From Polyangiaceae bacterium (GTDB lineage Bacteria > Myxococcota_A > Polyangia > Polyangiales > Polyangiaceae), in NCBI GenBank assembly GCA_016719945.1, contig JADJYE010000038.1, positions 173,459-237,458 on the forward strand: a DNA stretch of 64,000 nucleotides. The letters run 5' to 3'. The translations under genes were made by a program, and so were the position numbers. This document shows positions 52,688-61,283 of this stretch, in pieces. The notes under the pieces are model-generated. The model was not told the origin of the DNA and made no database searches. It saw only the letters and a list, made by a program, of their open reading frames with translations. How positions within the stretch are numbered: position 1 is the stretch's first letter; every line of letters begins with the position of its first letter.

Positions 52688-53913
52688 GGCCGGATGCCGA
52701 CGAACGTGAGCAAGTCGAGCCGGCGCGGGTCTTCCGGATAGCTCTGGGCGAACTTCTCGGCGTGGTGCTTCGCCTCGGCGGTCGCCCCGTTTCGCCAGGT
52801 GAGCATCACCAAGTTGTAGCGAGCGTCGGCGAGGTCTGGCTTGAGCTTGAGGGCCTTCAGGTAGCCCTCGCGCGCCTTGTTGAACACGCCCTCGCGGTCC
52901 GCGACGAGGGCCGCGTTGTACACGGCGCGGGCGTCGTCGGGGTGCTTCTTCAGGTACGCCTCGAGCTCCAGCTTCGCGCCGGCGAGGTCGTTGCCTCGAA
53001 TGAGGAGCTGGATGAGCAGCATCTCGGCGGTGCCGCCGGCGCCCGCTTTCACGGCGCGGCGCGTGAGGTCGACCGCGTCGGCCTCGCCTCGCGCGTTGTG
53101 TGAGAGCGCCAGGGCCAGCAGGTACCTGGGCTGGTCCGGCGTCTTCGCGAGGCCTGCCACGGCGAGCGGCTCGGCCTCGTCGTAGCGCTTGGAGAGGGCG
53201 AGCGCCTGGGTCAGCGCCGCCTTGGCCCTGGGCTCGAGCGCGTGCCCGTCGCAGCTCGCCTGGGTGAGGTCCTCGAGCGCCTTCTCGGTTCGCTCGGCGT
53301 CGAGCGCGCGCTCTCCGAGCAGCGTGCGGCAGACGCACGCGTTGGGCCGCTTCGCCACGCAGCCGAGCAGGGTCTCGGTCGCCTTCGGATCCCCCGCCAG
53401 CTCGTCGGTCAGCGCGCCGAGCGCGCGCTCGTGCGAAGGGTCCTTGGCGAGCACGTCCCGCCACTGCTGCTGCGTCGACGCGACGTACGCGTGCGCGTCC
53501 TTGAACAGCAAGATGCCGATCCCGACCGTCGCCACGAACGCCGCGGTGCGCTTGTTCTTGAACGACACGCCGAGGAACTGGCCCGCGAGCGTCGCCAAGG
53601 TCGCGCCGATCGCCGACCACAACAGCGGCGCCGCCAGGTAGTACCCGCGGAGCAGCGGCTCCCCCGCGGCGTAGGTGGCGTGCGCCTTGTAGAGCAGCGC
53701 CGCGTCCGCCACGACCCACAGCGCGATGGCCACCTTCGACTCGAGTGCGCCGTAGCTCCGGTAGAGCCACACCGCGAAGCCGAGCGGGACGCTGAGCAGC
53801 ACCACCGCGAGCAGCGCGCCGAGCCCGCTCGTCTCGAGCGGCTCCGGCGACAGGCCGCGAGGGGTGATGCACAAGCCAATGAGGTGCGCGACGCGCGAGA
53901 GGAGCTCTAGCAA
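52684..53913 (-). CDS. Membrane-anchored TPR protein
   Basis: 409 residues; the start codon is TTG at 53913, with no clearly better option. The first 150 residues are hydrophobic: helices such as GLGALLAVVLLSVPLGFAVWLY, VAIALWVVADAALLY and GYYLAAPLLWSAIGATLATLAGQFLG. Residues from about 170 form TPR units (ALTQALALSKRYDEAEPLAVAGLAKTPDQPRYLLALALSHN, AYLKKHPDDARAVYNAALVADREGVFNKAREGYLKALKLKPDLADARYNL). Likely a membrane scaffold for protein interactions. The following gene, a kinase remnant, starts within its stop codon. Confidence 0.75.
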   Translation of the reverse strand: MLELLSRVAHLIGLCITPRGLSPEPLETSGLGALLAVVLLSVPLGFAVWLYRSYGALESKVAIALWVVADAALLYKAHATYAAGEPLLRGYYLAAPLLWSAIGATLATLAGQFLGVSFKNKRTAAFVATVGIGILLFKDAHAYVASTQQQWRDVLAKDPSHERALGALTDELAGDPKATETLLGCVAKRPNACVCRTLLGERALDAERTEKALEDLTQASCDGHALEPRAKAALTQALALSKRYDEAEPLAVAGLAKTPDQPRYLLALALSHNARGEADAVDLTRRAVKAGAGGTAEMLLIQLLIRGNDLAGAKLELEAYLKKHPDDARAVYNAALVADREGVFNKAREGYLKALKLKPDLADARYNLVMLTWRNGATAEAKHHAEKFAQSYPEDPRRLDLLTFVGIRP

Positions 53914-53923
53914 GGTCGTCCGC

Positions 53924-55161
53924 TCAGGGCAGGCAGCAGAAGGTCGTCGGCGAAGAAGGGGTCACCTCGCCGGAGGGGACGCCGCCGCCAGTGACCGGGC
54001 AGCTCCCGCCGGAGGGCGGGGTGGTGATCGAGCCCTCACGTCCAGCGACGGTCGGGTTCCCCACCAGGTCCACGCAGCTGTTGCTCTCCACCGACTCGAT
54101 ATCGGTCCCCGCGGAGCATCCGGCGGAGAAGAAGAGGTCGAGGGTGATCTTGCACGTGCCGCCCGAGGAGGCGCCGCAGGTGCAGTCTGAGCAAGCGCGC
54201 GAGTCGTCGAAGCCGGTGAACGCCTCCGAGTGCAGCGTGAACGAGCCGGCCGGACAGCTCTGCTCGCCGACCTTCCCGATGCACACGCGGGGCTCATAGG
54301 GCGTCGGCGGCTTCGCGACGCAGGTGAGCCCGCCGTCACACCCCTGCAGGTTGGCGGTCGAGCGGCACGCCTTCACGCCTTCGCCCCAGGTCGGGTCGCC
54401 GCCCGAGGGCAGCCCGCCCGCGGGGGTGCAGGTGCCCGGGGTGACCGAGGCCGGTTGGACCTGCACGGAGGTGTTGCACGGCAGCGTGCTGCAGGTCTGG
54501 CCACCGGCTGCGGAGTCCACGTTGCTGCAGCCGAGGTCCCAAACGTCGGGAACGGTCAGCGTCGTCTGCGCCGTCGCGTTCACGCCGCAGGGCGTGTTGC
54601 GCGTGTAGAAAGGCTGCAGGCCCGGGATCGAGGGCCATCGCCTGGAGCGGGACCCGGCAAGAACGCGCAGCCCTGACCCGTCGGCGCGCCGCACGAGCAC
54701 GAGGTGCAATCCGCGTCGGTGTTCAACAGGTTGCCGTTGCCGGCGTAGACCTCCATCGTCGTGCCGGGTGGGCACTCGGGGTCTGCCGAGGGCGAGCCGC
54801 GGAACAGCGCCACGTAGCCGTACGTGCCCCAGCCGACCGGGATCGCGTCGACACACTCGAGATCCGGCGTGCACGCAGGGTCGGCGCAGTCGGCGCTGCC
54901 GTTGTCGTCCTCGTCGCCGGCCGCGAAGCAGTCTTCCACCGGAGGCATGCCGCCCTGGCCGCCCTGGCCGCCGTCGCCCCCCGCGCCCCCACCGCCCGTG
55001 GCCCCGCCGCCGCCGGTCGCGCCGGTCGCTTCGCCGCCGGTGCCTGCCCCGCCGCCGCCCGAGGGCTCGGGCTCGTCGAAGGTGTACTCGGGGAACAAGC
55101 ACGCCGTGAGCAGCGCCGCGGACAGCGCCGCGCTGGCGCCGCGCGAGACAAGGAACTTCAC
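53924..55161 (-). pseudogene. Secreted lipoprotein gene with a single-base frameshift
   Basis: From the GTG at 55161 the frame encodes a lipoprotein signal (VKFLVSRGASAALSAALLTACLFPEY; lipobox LLTAC), then a Gly-rich linker and Asp/Cys-rich segments (FAAGDEDDNGSADCADPACTPD, TDADCTSCSCGAPTGQGCAFLPG). At about 54630, within ggccctcg, the sense moves to the +1 frame: SIPGLQPFYTRNTPCGVNATAQTT, continuing to a stop at 53924. The second part is Cys-rich (CDGGLTCVAKPPTPYEPRVCIG, SRACSDCTCGASSGGTCKIT) as in other myxobacterial secreted proteins. One extra or missing C in a CCC run explains it. Function unknown; possibly a sequencing error. Confidence 0.75.
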
Positions 55162-55205
55162 GGGGCGATCATAGCGCCTTGGGGCGCGAGCCCGGAAGGT
55201 TGTCT

Positions 55206-56189
55206 TCAGGTCCACTCCAGCTGCACGCTCGACCACGACAGTCCCCCGCCGACCACGACCAGCGCCACGATGTCGCCGCTCTTGAGATCGTCCCAGCGCT
55301 GGCTGACCACCACCGGCGCGCCCGCGGCGGCCTGGTTGCCGTAGTCGACGATGTTGAAGAAGTGGCGCTCCGGGGCGATCTCGCAGCGCTTCACCACCGC
55401 CTCGAGCATCGTGAGGTTCGCCTGGTGCCCGACGTAGATGAGCCGGCTCGCGCGATCGGGTCCGAGCCGCTCCTGGATCTGCTTGAGCAGCTCGCTCATC
55501 TTCTTGATGGCGAACTTCTGGACCGCCGCGCCGTTCTGATAGAAGTGCGCGACGCGCGGGATCACCACCTCGTCGCAGCCGGACGGAGCGCCGCCGAAAG
55601 ACGAGAAGACGGCCTTCACCTTCGACGGAATCTTCGTCGAGACCACCGCCGCCGCCGTCGCGTCGCCGAACAGGATCGCGCTCGAGCGGTCCGAAAAATC
55701 GGTGATGCGCGTGCTGTTCTCCGGCACCACGCACAGCACGTACTCCGGCAGCACCGACTCCATCGCGTTGATGAAGTGCATGTGCATGCCGAAGGTCGAG
55801 CAGGCCGAGTGCATGTCCATACACGGCACCTCGATCCCCAGCTCCTTCGCGACGCGGGAGGCCTCCGCCGGGATGCAGTTGTCCGGAGAGCAGCCGCCCG
55901 CGATCACCATGCCGATGTCGCTAGCCTGCAGACCGGCTCGCTCGAGCGCCAGCTTCGCGGCGCGCGCGCCGGTCTGCGCGTTCGAGTAGAGGCGCGCCTC
56001 CTGTCCGGCGCGAAGGTCCTTGTTCCTCGTCTGGCGGATGTAGTCGAGCGGCAGCACCGTCCGGCGGTTCTTGATCCCGACGCGGCTCGTGATCCACAGC
56101 TCGTTCGTCCCGATATCGAGCGACTCGAGGAACGCGTTGTCGATCTCGTTCTCCGGGTGGAAGTGCCCGAGGCCGTGCAGGTAGAGCAT
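55206..56189 (-). CDS. 3-oxoacyl-ACP synthase III-like protein (KAS III)
   Basis: 327 residues from the ATG at 56189. KAS III fold with a complete catalytic triad: Cys130 (DMHSACSTFGMHMHFI), His255 (YVGHQANLTML) and Asn285 (DYGNQAAAGAP). The LFGDATAAAVV and GIKNRRTVLP segments are typical. It is therefore a true condensing enzyme, unlike the two KAS-like proteins of the spike island. FabH would use acetyl-CoA and malonyl-ACP, but secondary-metabolite-type KAS III enzymes look similar, so the substrate is open. No other fatty-acid genes are nearby. Divergent from the ABC transporter operon. Confidence 0.85.
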   Translation of the reverse strand: MLYLHGLGHFHPENEIDNAFLESLDIGTNELWITSRVGIKNRRTVLPLDYIRQTRNKDLRAGQEARLYSNAQTGARAAKLALERAGLQASDIGMVIAGGCSPDNCIPAEASRVAKELGIEVPCMDMHSACSTFGMHMHFINAMESVLPEYVLCVVPENSTRITDFSDRSSAILFGDATAAAVVSTKIPSKVKAVFSSFGGAPSGCDEVVIPRVAHFYQNGAAVQKFAIKKMSELLKQIQERLGPDRASRLIYVGHQANLTMLEAVVKRCEIAPERHFFNIVDYGNQAAAGAPVVVSQRWDDLKSGDIVALVVVGGGLSWSSVQLEWT

Positions 56190-56239
56190 CGGGCCGGGCT
56201 CGTACACCCCGCCTCCACAGGCCGCAAACGAACAGCACT

Positions 56240-56267
56240 TTGACGCGCTGCGACGATTGGGTACGTT
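56240..56267 (+). promoter_or_regulatory. Candidate promoter of the sugar ABC operon
   Basis: TTGACG (56240-56245; five of six -35 matches), a 16-bp spacer and TACGTT (56262-56267; TA and final T match). It lies in the 88-bp divergent region between KAS III and the ABC ATPase. The ATPase GTG start at 56278 would be only about 5 nt downstream of the expected transcription start, giving nearly leaderless mRNA. Consensus evidence only. Confidence 0.3.
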
Positions 56268-56277
56268 CGCACGCGCC

Positions 56278-57360
56278 GTGGCGAAGCTGCTGCTCGAGGG
56301 CGTGACGAGGCGATACCCGGGGGCCAGCGAGCCGGCCCTCCGCGGCATCGACCTCGAGGTCGACGACGGGGAGGTGCTCGTCCTCGTCGGGCCTTCGGGC
56401 TGCGGAAAGTCGACGGCGCTGCGCCTGATCGCTGGCCTCGATCTGCCCGACGCGGGCGCCATCAAGCTCGACGGCAGAGACCTCGCGGCCGTCCCCCCGC
56501 AGGACCGAGACGTCGCGATGGTCTTCCAGGGCTACGCGCTCTACCCCCACATGACCGTCGAGGAGAACCTCGCGTTCCCTCTGAAGATGCGCGGCGTCGC
56601 CAAGGCCGAGCGCGCCGCGAAGGTGCGAGAGACCGCCAAGCGCCTCGATATCGAGCGCTTCCTCGATCGGCTCCCCTCCGAGCTGTCTGGCGGGCAGCGC
56701 CAGCGCGTCGCGATGGGGCGCGCCCTGGTGAGGCAGCCCAAGATCTTCTTGTTCGACGAGCCCCTGTCGAACCTCGACGCCGCGCTGCGGTCCCAGCTGA
56801 GGGTGGAGCTGTCGCGCCTGCTCAAGTCCATCCAGGCGACCGCGATCTACGTCACCCACGACCAGGTCGAGGCGATGACCCTCGGCGATCGGATCGCCGT
56901 CATGAAGGACGGCAAGGTCGAGCAGATCGGCGCCGCGCGGACGATCTACGAGCGCCCGCGGACGCCCTTCGTCGCCGGCTTCGTGGGCACGCCCGCGATC
57001 AACCTGGTGCGCGCCCGGGTGGCCGACGAGCGCGCGTTCGTCGGTGACTCGTCGGTGCCGGTGCCGCACGACGCCCCGCCTGGCCCGGAGGTGCTGCTCG
57101 GGTTCAGGCCCGAGCGCGTCCAGGTCCGGGCCTCGGACGACCAGCCACCCTCCACGTTCCTCACGCTCGTCGCGACGGTCGCCGCCACCGAGCCGCTCGG
57201 CGCCGAGACCATCCTCCACTGCGAGATCGGCGCGGGCAAAGAGAAGGCCGAGGTGCGCGCGAAGGTGCCGGGCTTCTTCGACGCGTCGCTCAGCGACACC
57301 GTGAAGCTCGTGATCGAGCCCACGCACCTGCACTGGTTCCCCGCCGAGGCCCGCGCGTGA
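56278..57360 (+). CDS. Sugar ABC transporter ATP-binding protein (UgpC/MalK type)
   Basis: 360 residues from the GTG at 56278 (an upstream TTG at 56257 is less likely). Walker A GPSGCGKST, Q-loop FQGYALYPHMTV, signature LSGGQRQRV, Walker B IFLFDEPLSNLD and switch VTHDQ are all present. The C-terminal third has the extra OB-like regulatory domain of CUT1 ATPases (VLLGFRPERVQV, KLVIEPTHLHWF). First gene of a four-gene carbohydrate importer operon; its stop overlaps the next gene's GTG. Confidence 0.93.
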   Translation: MAKLLLEGVTRRYPGASEPALRGIDLEVDDGEVLVLVGPSGCGKSTALRLIAGLDLPDAGAIKLDGRDLAAVPPQDRDVAMVFQGYALYPHMTVEENLAFPLKMRGVAKAERAAKVRETAKRLDIERFLDRLPSELSGGQRQRVAMGRALVRQPKIFLFDEPLSNLDAALRSQLRVELSRLLKSIQATAIYVTHDQVEAMTLGDRIAVMKDGKVEQIGAARTIYERPRTPFVAGFVGTPAINLVRARVADERAFVGDSSVPVPHDAPPGPEVLLGFRPERVQVRASDDQPPSTFLTLVATVAATEPLGAETILHCEIGAGKEKAEVRAKVPGFFDASLSDTVKLVIEPTHLHWFPAEARA

Positions 57361-58601
57361 AGCGCCGCACCTTGCTCGCCGCGGGCGCGAGCGCGGCGCT
57401 CGGGGCGTGCGCTGGGGCCGAGCGAGGCGTGCCGCTGTGGTTCAGCTATGGCGGGAAGAACCGAGAGGCCCTGCTCGCGCTCGTCGCCGCGTTCAACGCC
57501 GAGCAGCCCGAGCACCGGCTCGCCCCCGTGTACCAGGGCGACTACTTCGAGCTGCTCGCCAAGCTCCGCACGGCGCTGCACGCCGGGCGAGCCCCTGCGG
57601 TGACCCACGTGGTCGCCGAGATCCTCCCCTATCTCGTGAAGGCCGACGTGCTCGAGCCGCTCACGAAGCTCCCCGGGCTCGATAGAGACTTCGGGTTCGT
57701 GCCGGGGCTGACCCAGAACGGGGCCTTCGCCGGCGGCAGCGAGCGCCCCGTCTACGCGCTGCCGTTCAACCGGTCGACGCCCATCGCGTACATCAATGGG
57801 TCGATCGCGAAGGAGCTCGGCCTCTCGCCACCCCAGACCTGGGACGAGCTCGAGGCCTTCGCGCGGGCGGCGACGCGCGGCGCGGGCGGCGACAAGCGTT
57901 ATGGGTTCTCGTGCCCGATCGACTGGTGGTTCTGGGTCGCGCTCGTCGCGCAGGCGGGTGGAGATATCGTCGACGCCGAAGGCAGGTTCAGCCTCGGGGG
58001 CGACGCGGGCCGCGACGCGCTCGCGTTCCTGCAACGGTTGGTGCACCAGGCCGAGGTGATGCGGCCCCCCTCGGGGCGCGACTACAACGCGTGGCAAGTC
58101 CAAAACCAGGAGTTTATCGCGGGGCGCGTCGCGATGATCTGGAACAGCACGGCGTTCGTTCGCTACCTGGAGGACAACGCCAAGTTCCCCGTGCTGTGCG
58201 CGCCGCTCCCGAAGCGCGATCGCCACGGCGTGCCGACCGGCGGCACCATGTTCGTGATGCCGAAGGGCAGCCCGGCGGCGTGGGTCGAGGCCGGGGCGCG
58301 CTTCCTCGCGTTCATGTCGCGGCCCGAGACGTCGAACGAGTTCGCCACCAAGACCGGGTACATCCCGGTCACGACGTCCGGGGTGAAGCTGCTCGAGGGC
58401 GCGGGTTACTACCAGAAGAAGCCCAACGACCGCGTCGCGCTCGATCAGCTCGAGGACGTGCGCCCTTGGCCTTGGCACCCCGAGCTGTTCCGCGTCCAGC
58501 GCGAGGTCGTGCAGAGCCGCCTCGAGGCGTGCGTCCTGTCGAAGGAAGACCCCGCGACCACCCTGCAAGGTGCGCGTCGTGCGATCGAGCTGGGGCCATG
58601 A
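57357..58601 (+). CDS. ABC transporter sugar-binding lipoprotein (UgpB-like)
   Basis: 414 residues, GTG start overlapping the ATPase stop. Signal peptide with lipobox LGAC (KRRTLLAAGASAALGACAG). Extracellular solute-binding family 1 features: VPLWFSYGGKNREALLALVAAFNAEQPEH, YALPFNRSTPIAYINGSIAKELGL, PPQTWDELEAFARAAT and FVMPKGSPAAWVEAGARFLAFMSRP. It captures a glycerol-3-phosphate or oligosaccharide-type ligand; which one cannot be told. The coupled order ATPase, binding protein, permease, permease supports a complete importer. Confidence 0.9.
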   Translation: MKRRTLLAAGASAALGACAGAERGVPLWFSYGGKNREALLALVAAFNAEQPEHRLAPVYQGDYFELLAKLRTALHAGRAPAVTHVVAEILPYLVKADVLEPLTKLPGLDRDFGFVPGLTQNGAFAGGSERPVYALPFNRSTPIAYINGSIAKELGLSPPQTWDELEAFARAATRGAGGDKRYGFSCPIDWWFWVALVAQAGGDIVDAEGRFSLGGDAGRDALAFLQRLVHQAEVMRPPSGRDYNAWQVQNQEFIAGRVAMIWNSTAFVRYLEDNAKFPVLCAPLPKRDRHGVPTGGTMFVMPKGSPAAWVEAGARFLAFMSRPETSNEFATKTGYIPVTTSGVKLLEGAGYYQKKPNDRVALDQLEDVRPWPWHPELFRVQREVVQSRLEACVLSKEDPATTLQGARRAIELGP

Positions 58602-59506
58602 GGCCGCGCAACCGCCTCCACCCGCTGCTGATGCTCGCGCCGACGCTCGCGATCATCGGGCTCTTCTTCCTGTACCCGCTGGTCGTCGCGGCCAGAGACA
58701 GCCTGTACCGCTGGGATCTCCTGACCGAGCCCGAATACGTCGGCACCACGAACTACACCCGCCTATGGCAGAGCGGAGAGCTGACCGGCGTCGTCGGGCG
58801 CACCCTGACCTTCGGTCTGGTCGTCGTGGTCGCGAGCACCGCGCTCGGGCTCGCGCTCGCCATCGCCCTGAACCGACCCGGCAAGCTGTACGCCTTCTTC
58901 CGGGGCGCGATCTTCAGCGCGTACGTCGTCTCGTGGGTCGCCGTGGCGCTCTTGTGGATGTGGATCCTCGATCCTGACGCGGGCGTCGTCACGCGCGCCT
59001 TCCGCGCGCTAGGGCTCCCGACGATGAGCTGGCTGGGCGACCCCCGCTCGGCGCTCTACGCCATCGCGTTCGTCACCGTGTGGAAGATCACCGGCTACGC
59101 GATGGTCGTCTACCTCGCGGGCCTGCAGTCGGTGCCGGCCTCCCTGTTCGAGGCCGCGGCGCTCGACGGGGCCGGGCCGCTGCGGCGGTTCATCTACATC
59201 ACCTGGCCGAGCCTGCGCCCGACCACCGCCTTCGTCGCCTCGACCGGGCTGATCATGAGCTTCCAGGCCTTCGACGTCGTGCGCGTGATGACGCAGGGCG
59301 GGCCCGTTCGTTCGACCACGCTCTTCGTCTACGCGATCTACGAGGAGATCTTCGTCAACCTGCGCGTCGGGCGCGCGAGCGCGCTGGTCGTCGTCTTCTT
59401 CTTCATCCTCATCCTGCTCACCCTGCTCAACCTCTGGGCCTTCCGGCAGTCCGGGGGCCTCGCCGATCGCGCGCCGAAGCGCGAGCGGGCCGAGGGGGCC
59501 GCGTGA
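58598..59506 (+). CDS. ABC sugar permease, UgpA/MalF type
   Basis: 302 residues, ATG at 58598 inside the previous stop (ATGA). Six transmembrane segments, beginning with LHPLLMLAPTLAIIGLFFLYPLVVAARDSLY. The EAA loop is FEAAALDGAGPLRRFIYITWPSLRPTT. C-terminal helix VVVFFFILILLTLLNLWAF. Typical length for CUT1 permeases. It pairs with the downstream UgpE-type permease and binds the ATPase through the EAA loop. Confidence 0.93.
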   Translation: MRPRNRLHPLLMLAPTLAIIGLFFLYPLVVAARDSLYRWDLLTEPEYVGTTNYTRLWQSGELTGVVGRTLTFGLVVVVASTALGLALAIALNRPGKLYAFFRGAIFSAYVVSWVAVALLWMWILDPDAGVVTRAFRALGLPTMSWLGDPRSALYAIAFVTVWKITGYAMVVYLAGLQSVPASLFEAAALDGAGPLRRFIYITWPSLRPTTAFVASTGLIMSFQAFDVVRVMTQGGPVRSTTLFVYAIYEEIFVNLRVGRASALVVVFFFILILLTLLNLWAFRQSGGLADRAPKRERAEGAA

Positions 59507-60330
59507 GCAGCCTCGAGCGACCGACGCCCATCGGCCGCGCCCTCCGGGGCGTGCTGCTCGCGGTCGTCGCGCTGCTATGGCTCGGCCCCTACGCGTGGAT
59601 GACCATCACGAGCCTCAAGTCGCTCGACGAGATCGTCCAGGCGCCGGCCTATCCCCTGCCGCACAGCCCCAACCTCGACGCGTACCGCGAGGTCATGACG
59701 CAGGTCCCCGTGGGGCGGTACCTGTTCAACACGCTGGTGATGGCCTTCTCCATCGCCGCGCTGCAGATCCTCCTCGCGCTGCCGGCAGGGTACGCCCTCG
59801 CCAAGCTCCGCTTCCGGGGCAGGCGCACCGCCTTCTTCCTCGTCCTCGCGTGCCTGCTCGTGCCGGCGCAGGTCACCTTCGTGCCCGTCTTCACCATGCT
59901 GGGACCCCTCGGCCTCGTGAACACCATGGCCTCGCTGGTCGTCCCCTTCGCGGTCAGCGCCTTCGGCACCTTCCTCGTCCGGCAGGCCCTCATGTCGGTG
60001 CCCGACGAGATCATCGAGGCGGCCCGCCTCGACGGCGCGAGCGAGCTCACGATCATCTATCGCATCCTCGCGCCGCTCGTCCGGCCCACCCTGGCCGCGA
60101 TGTTCCTATTCAGCTTCGTCTACCATTACTCCGACTACTTCTGGCCCCTCGTCATGACGACCGACGACGAGAACCGAACCCTCCCGCTCGCCATTGCGCT
60201 CCTCCGCGAGCAAGGCACCGGCGTCCGCTGGCACATCGTCATGGCGGGCAACGTCATCCTGAGCGCCCCCGTGCTCGCCGTCTTCGCCCTCGCGCAGCGC
60301 CAGATCGTCCGCGCCGTGGCGCGCGGGTAG
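59503..60330 (+). CDS. ABC sugar permease, UgpE/MalG type
   Basis: 275 residues, GTG at 59503 inside the previous stop. Starts with GVLLAVVALLWLGPYAWMTITSLKSLDEI, as in MalG-like permeases. The EAA loop IIEAARLDGASELTIIYRILAPLVRPT is clear, and six helices can be drawn. Last gene of the operon. The 3' side leads directly into the tandem repeat tract. Confidence 0.93.
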   Translation: MSSLERPTPIGRALRGVLLAVVALLWLGPYAWMTITSLKSLDEIVQAPAYPLPHSPNLDAYREVMTQVPVGRYLFNTLVMAFSIAALQILLALPAGYALAKLRFRGRRTAFFLVLACLLVPAQVTFVPVFTMLGPLGLVNTMASLVVPFAVSAFGTFLVRQALMSVPDEIIEAARLDGASELTIIYRILAPLVRPTLAAMFLFSFVYHYSDYFWPLVMTTDDENRTLPLAIALLREQGTGVRWHIVMAGNVILSAPVLAVFALAQRQIVRAVARG

Positions 60331-60344
60331 GGGCAGCGCGGGCG

Positions 60345-61135
60345 GCGCGGAGGCGGCAGGCGGCCACAAGGCTGGAGCCTCCGCGGAGGTGGGTGGGTTA
60401 TGGCCGGCGGGGGGCCGGCGCGGGAGCGGCGGGGGGCCGGCGGGCGGCCACAAGGCTGGATCCTCCGCGAAGGTAGGAGGGTTATGGCCGGCGCGGGGGC
60501 GGTGCGGAGGCGGTGCGGGGGCGGCGGGCGGCCACAAGGCTGGATCCTCCGCGAAGGTAGGAGGGTTATGGCCGGTGCGAGGCCGGCGCGGGGGCGGTGC
60601 GGGGGCAGCCCGCGGCCACAAGGCTGGATCCTCGGCGGAGGTGGGTGGGTTATGGCCGGCGCGCGGCCGGGGTGCGGCCACAACGCCGGAGCCACGGCGG
60701 AGGTGGGCGAGTTATGGCCGCCGCGCGGCTGCGCGGGGCGCGAGCGCGGCCGGGGTGCGGCCACAACGCTGGAGCCTCGGCGGAGGTGGGTGGGTTATGG
60801 CCGGCGCGGGCCAGCGCCGGGGGCGAGCGCGGCCCGGGTGCGGCCACAACGCCGAAGCCTTCGCGGAAGTGGGTGGGTTATGGCCGGCGCGGGCCAGCGC
60901 CGGGGGCGAGCGCGGCCCGGGTGCGGCCACAACGCCGAAGCCTTCGCGGAGGTGGGTGGGTTATGGCCGGCGCGGGCCAGCGCCGGGGGCGAGCGCGGCC
61001 CGGGTGCGGCCACAACGCCGAAGCCTTCGCGGAGGTGGATGAGTAATGGCCGGCGTGGGCCAGCGCGGGGGGCGAGCGCGGCCCGGGTGCGGCCACAACG
61101 CCGAAGCCCTCGCAGAGGTGGGTGAGTTATGGCGC
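60345..61135. repeat. Tandem array of about ten 83-84 bp units
   Basis: The gene-free tract from 60331 to 61283 starts with units marked by ttatggccg at about 60399, 60482, 60566, 60650, 60712, 60795, 60879, 60961 and (degenerate) 61043 and 61127. Spacings are 82-84 bp, except one 62-bp unit (60650 to 60712). Each unit has a core GCGGCCACAA followed by a purine/pyrimidine-mixed stretch, GGTGGGTGGG and TTATGGCCG. The arms CGGCCACAA and TTATGGCCG form an imperfect inverted repeat inside each unit. The first four units (gctgga core) and the last six (gccgaag core) are sub-families. No unique spacers are present and the unit is not a constant multiple of three. Confidence 0.85.
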
Positions 61136-61136
61136 G

Positions 61137-61247
61137 CCCCCGCGCCGCCCCGCCGCAGAGCCGCGCCGCCCCGCCGAGCCGCACCGCCCCGCCGCCCCGC
61201 CGCAGAGCCGCGCCGCCCCGCCGCAGAGCCGCCCCGCGACGTGGGGT
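61137..61247. repeat. Low-complexity CCGCC-rich tract with about 20-bp units
   Basis: After the array, the sequence becomes an almost pure C/G tract with repeated ccgcagagccgcg units. The anchor cagagcc recurs several times between 61155 and 61235. It ends just before the DUF885 gene, whose ATG lies at 61284. I see no gene or promoter motif in it. Confidence 0.7.
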
Positions 61248-61283
61248 AGCCGGACATGGTCTGCGCGGGTAGCATGCCCCCCG

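Noticed and set aside
60389..61125. Coding reading of the repeat tract (WPARGR-like repeat proteins)
   Set aside because: Several frames on both strands stay open because of the GC-rich repeats, and unit length changes break the frame register.
60345..61135. CRISPR array
   Set aside because: Units are repeated along their whole length, spacers are not unique, the period is 83-84 bp and no cas gene is nearby.
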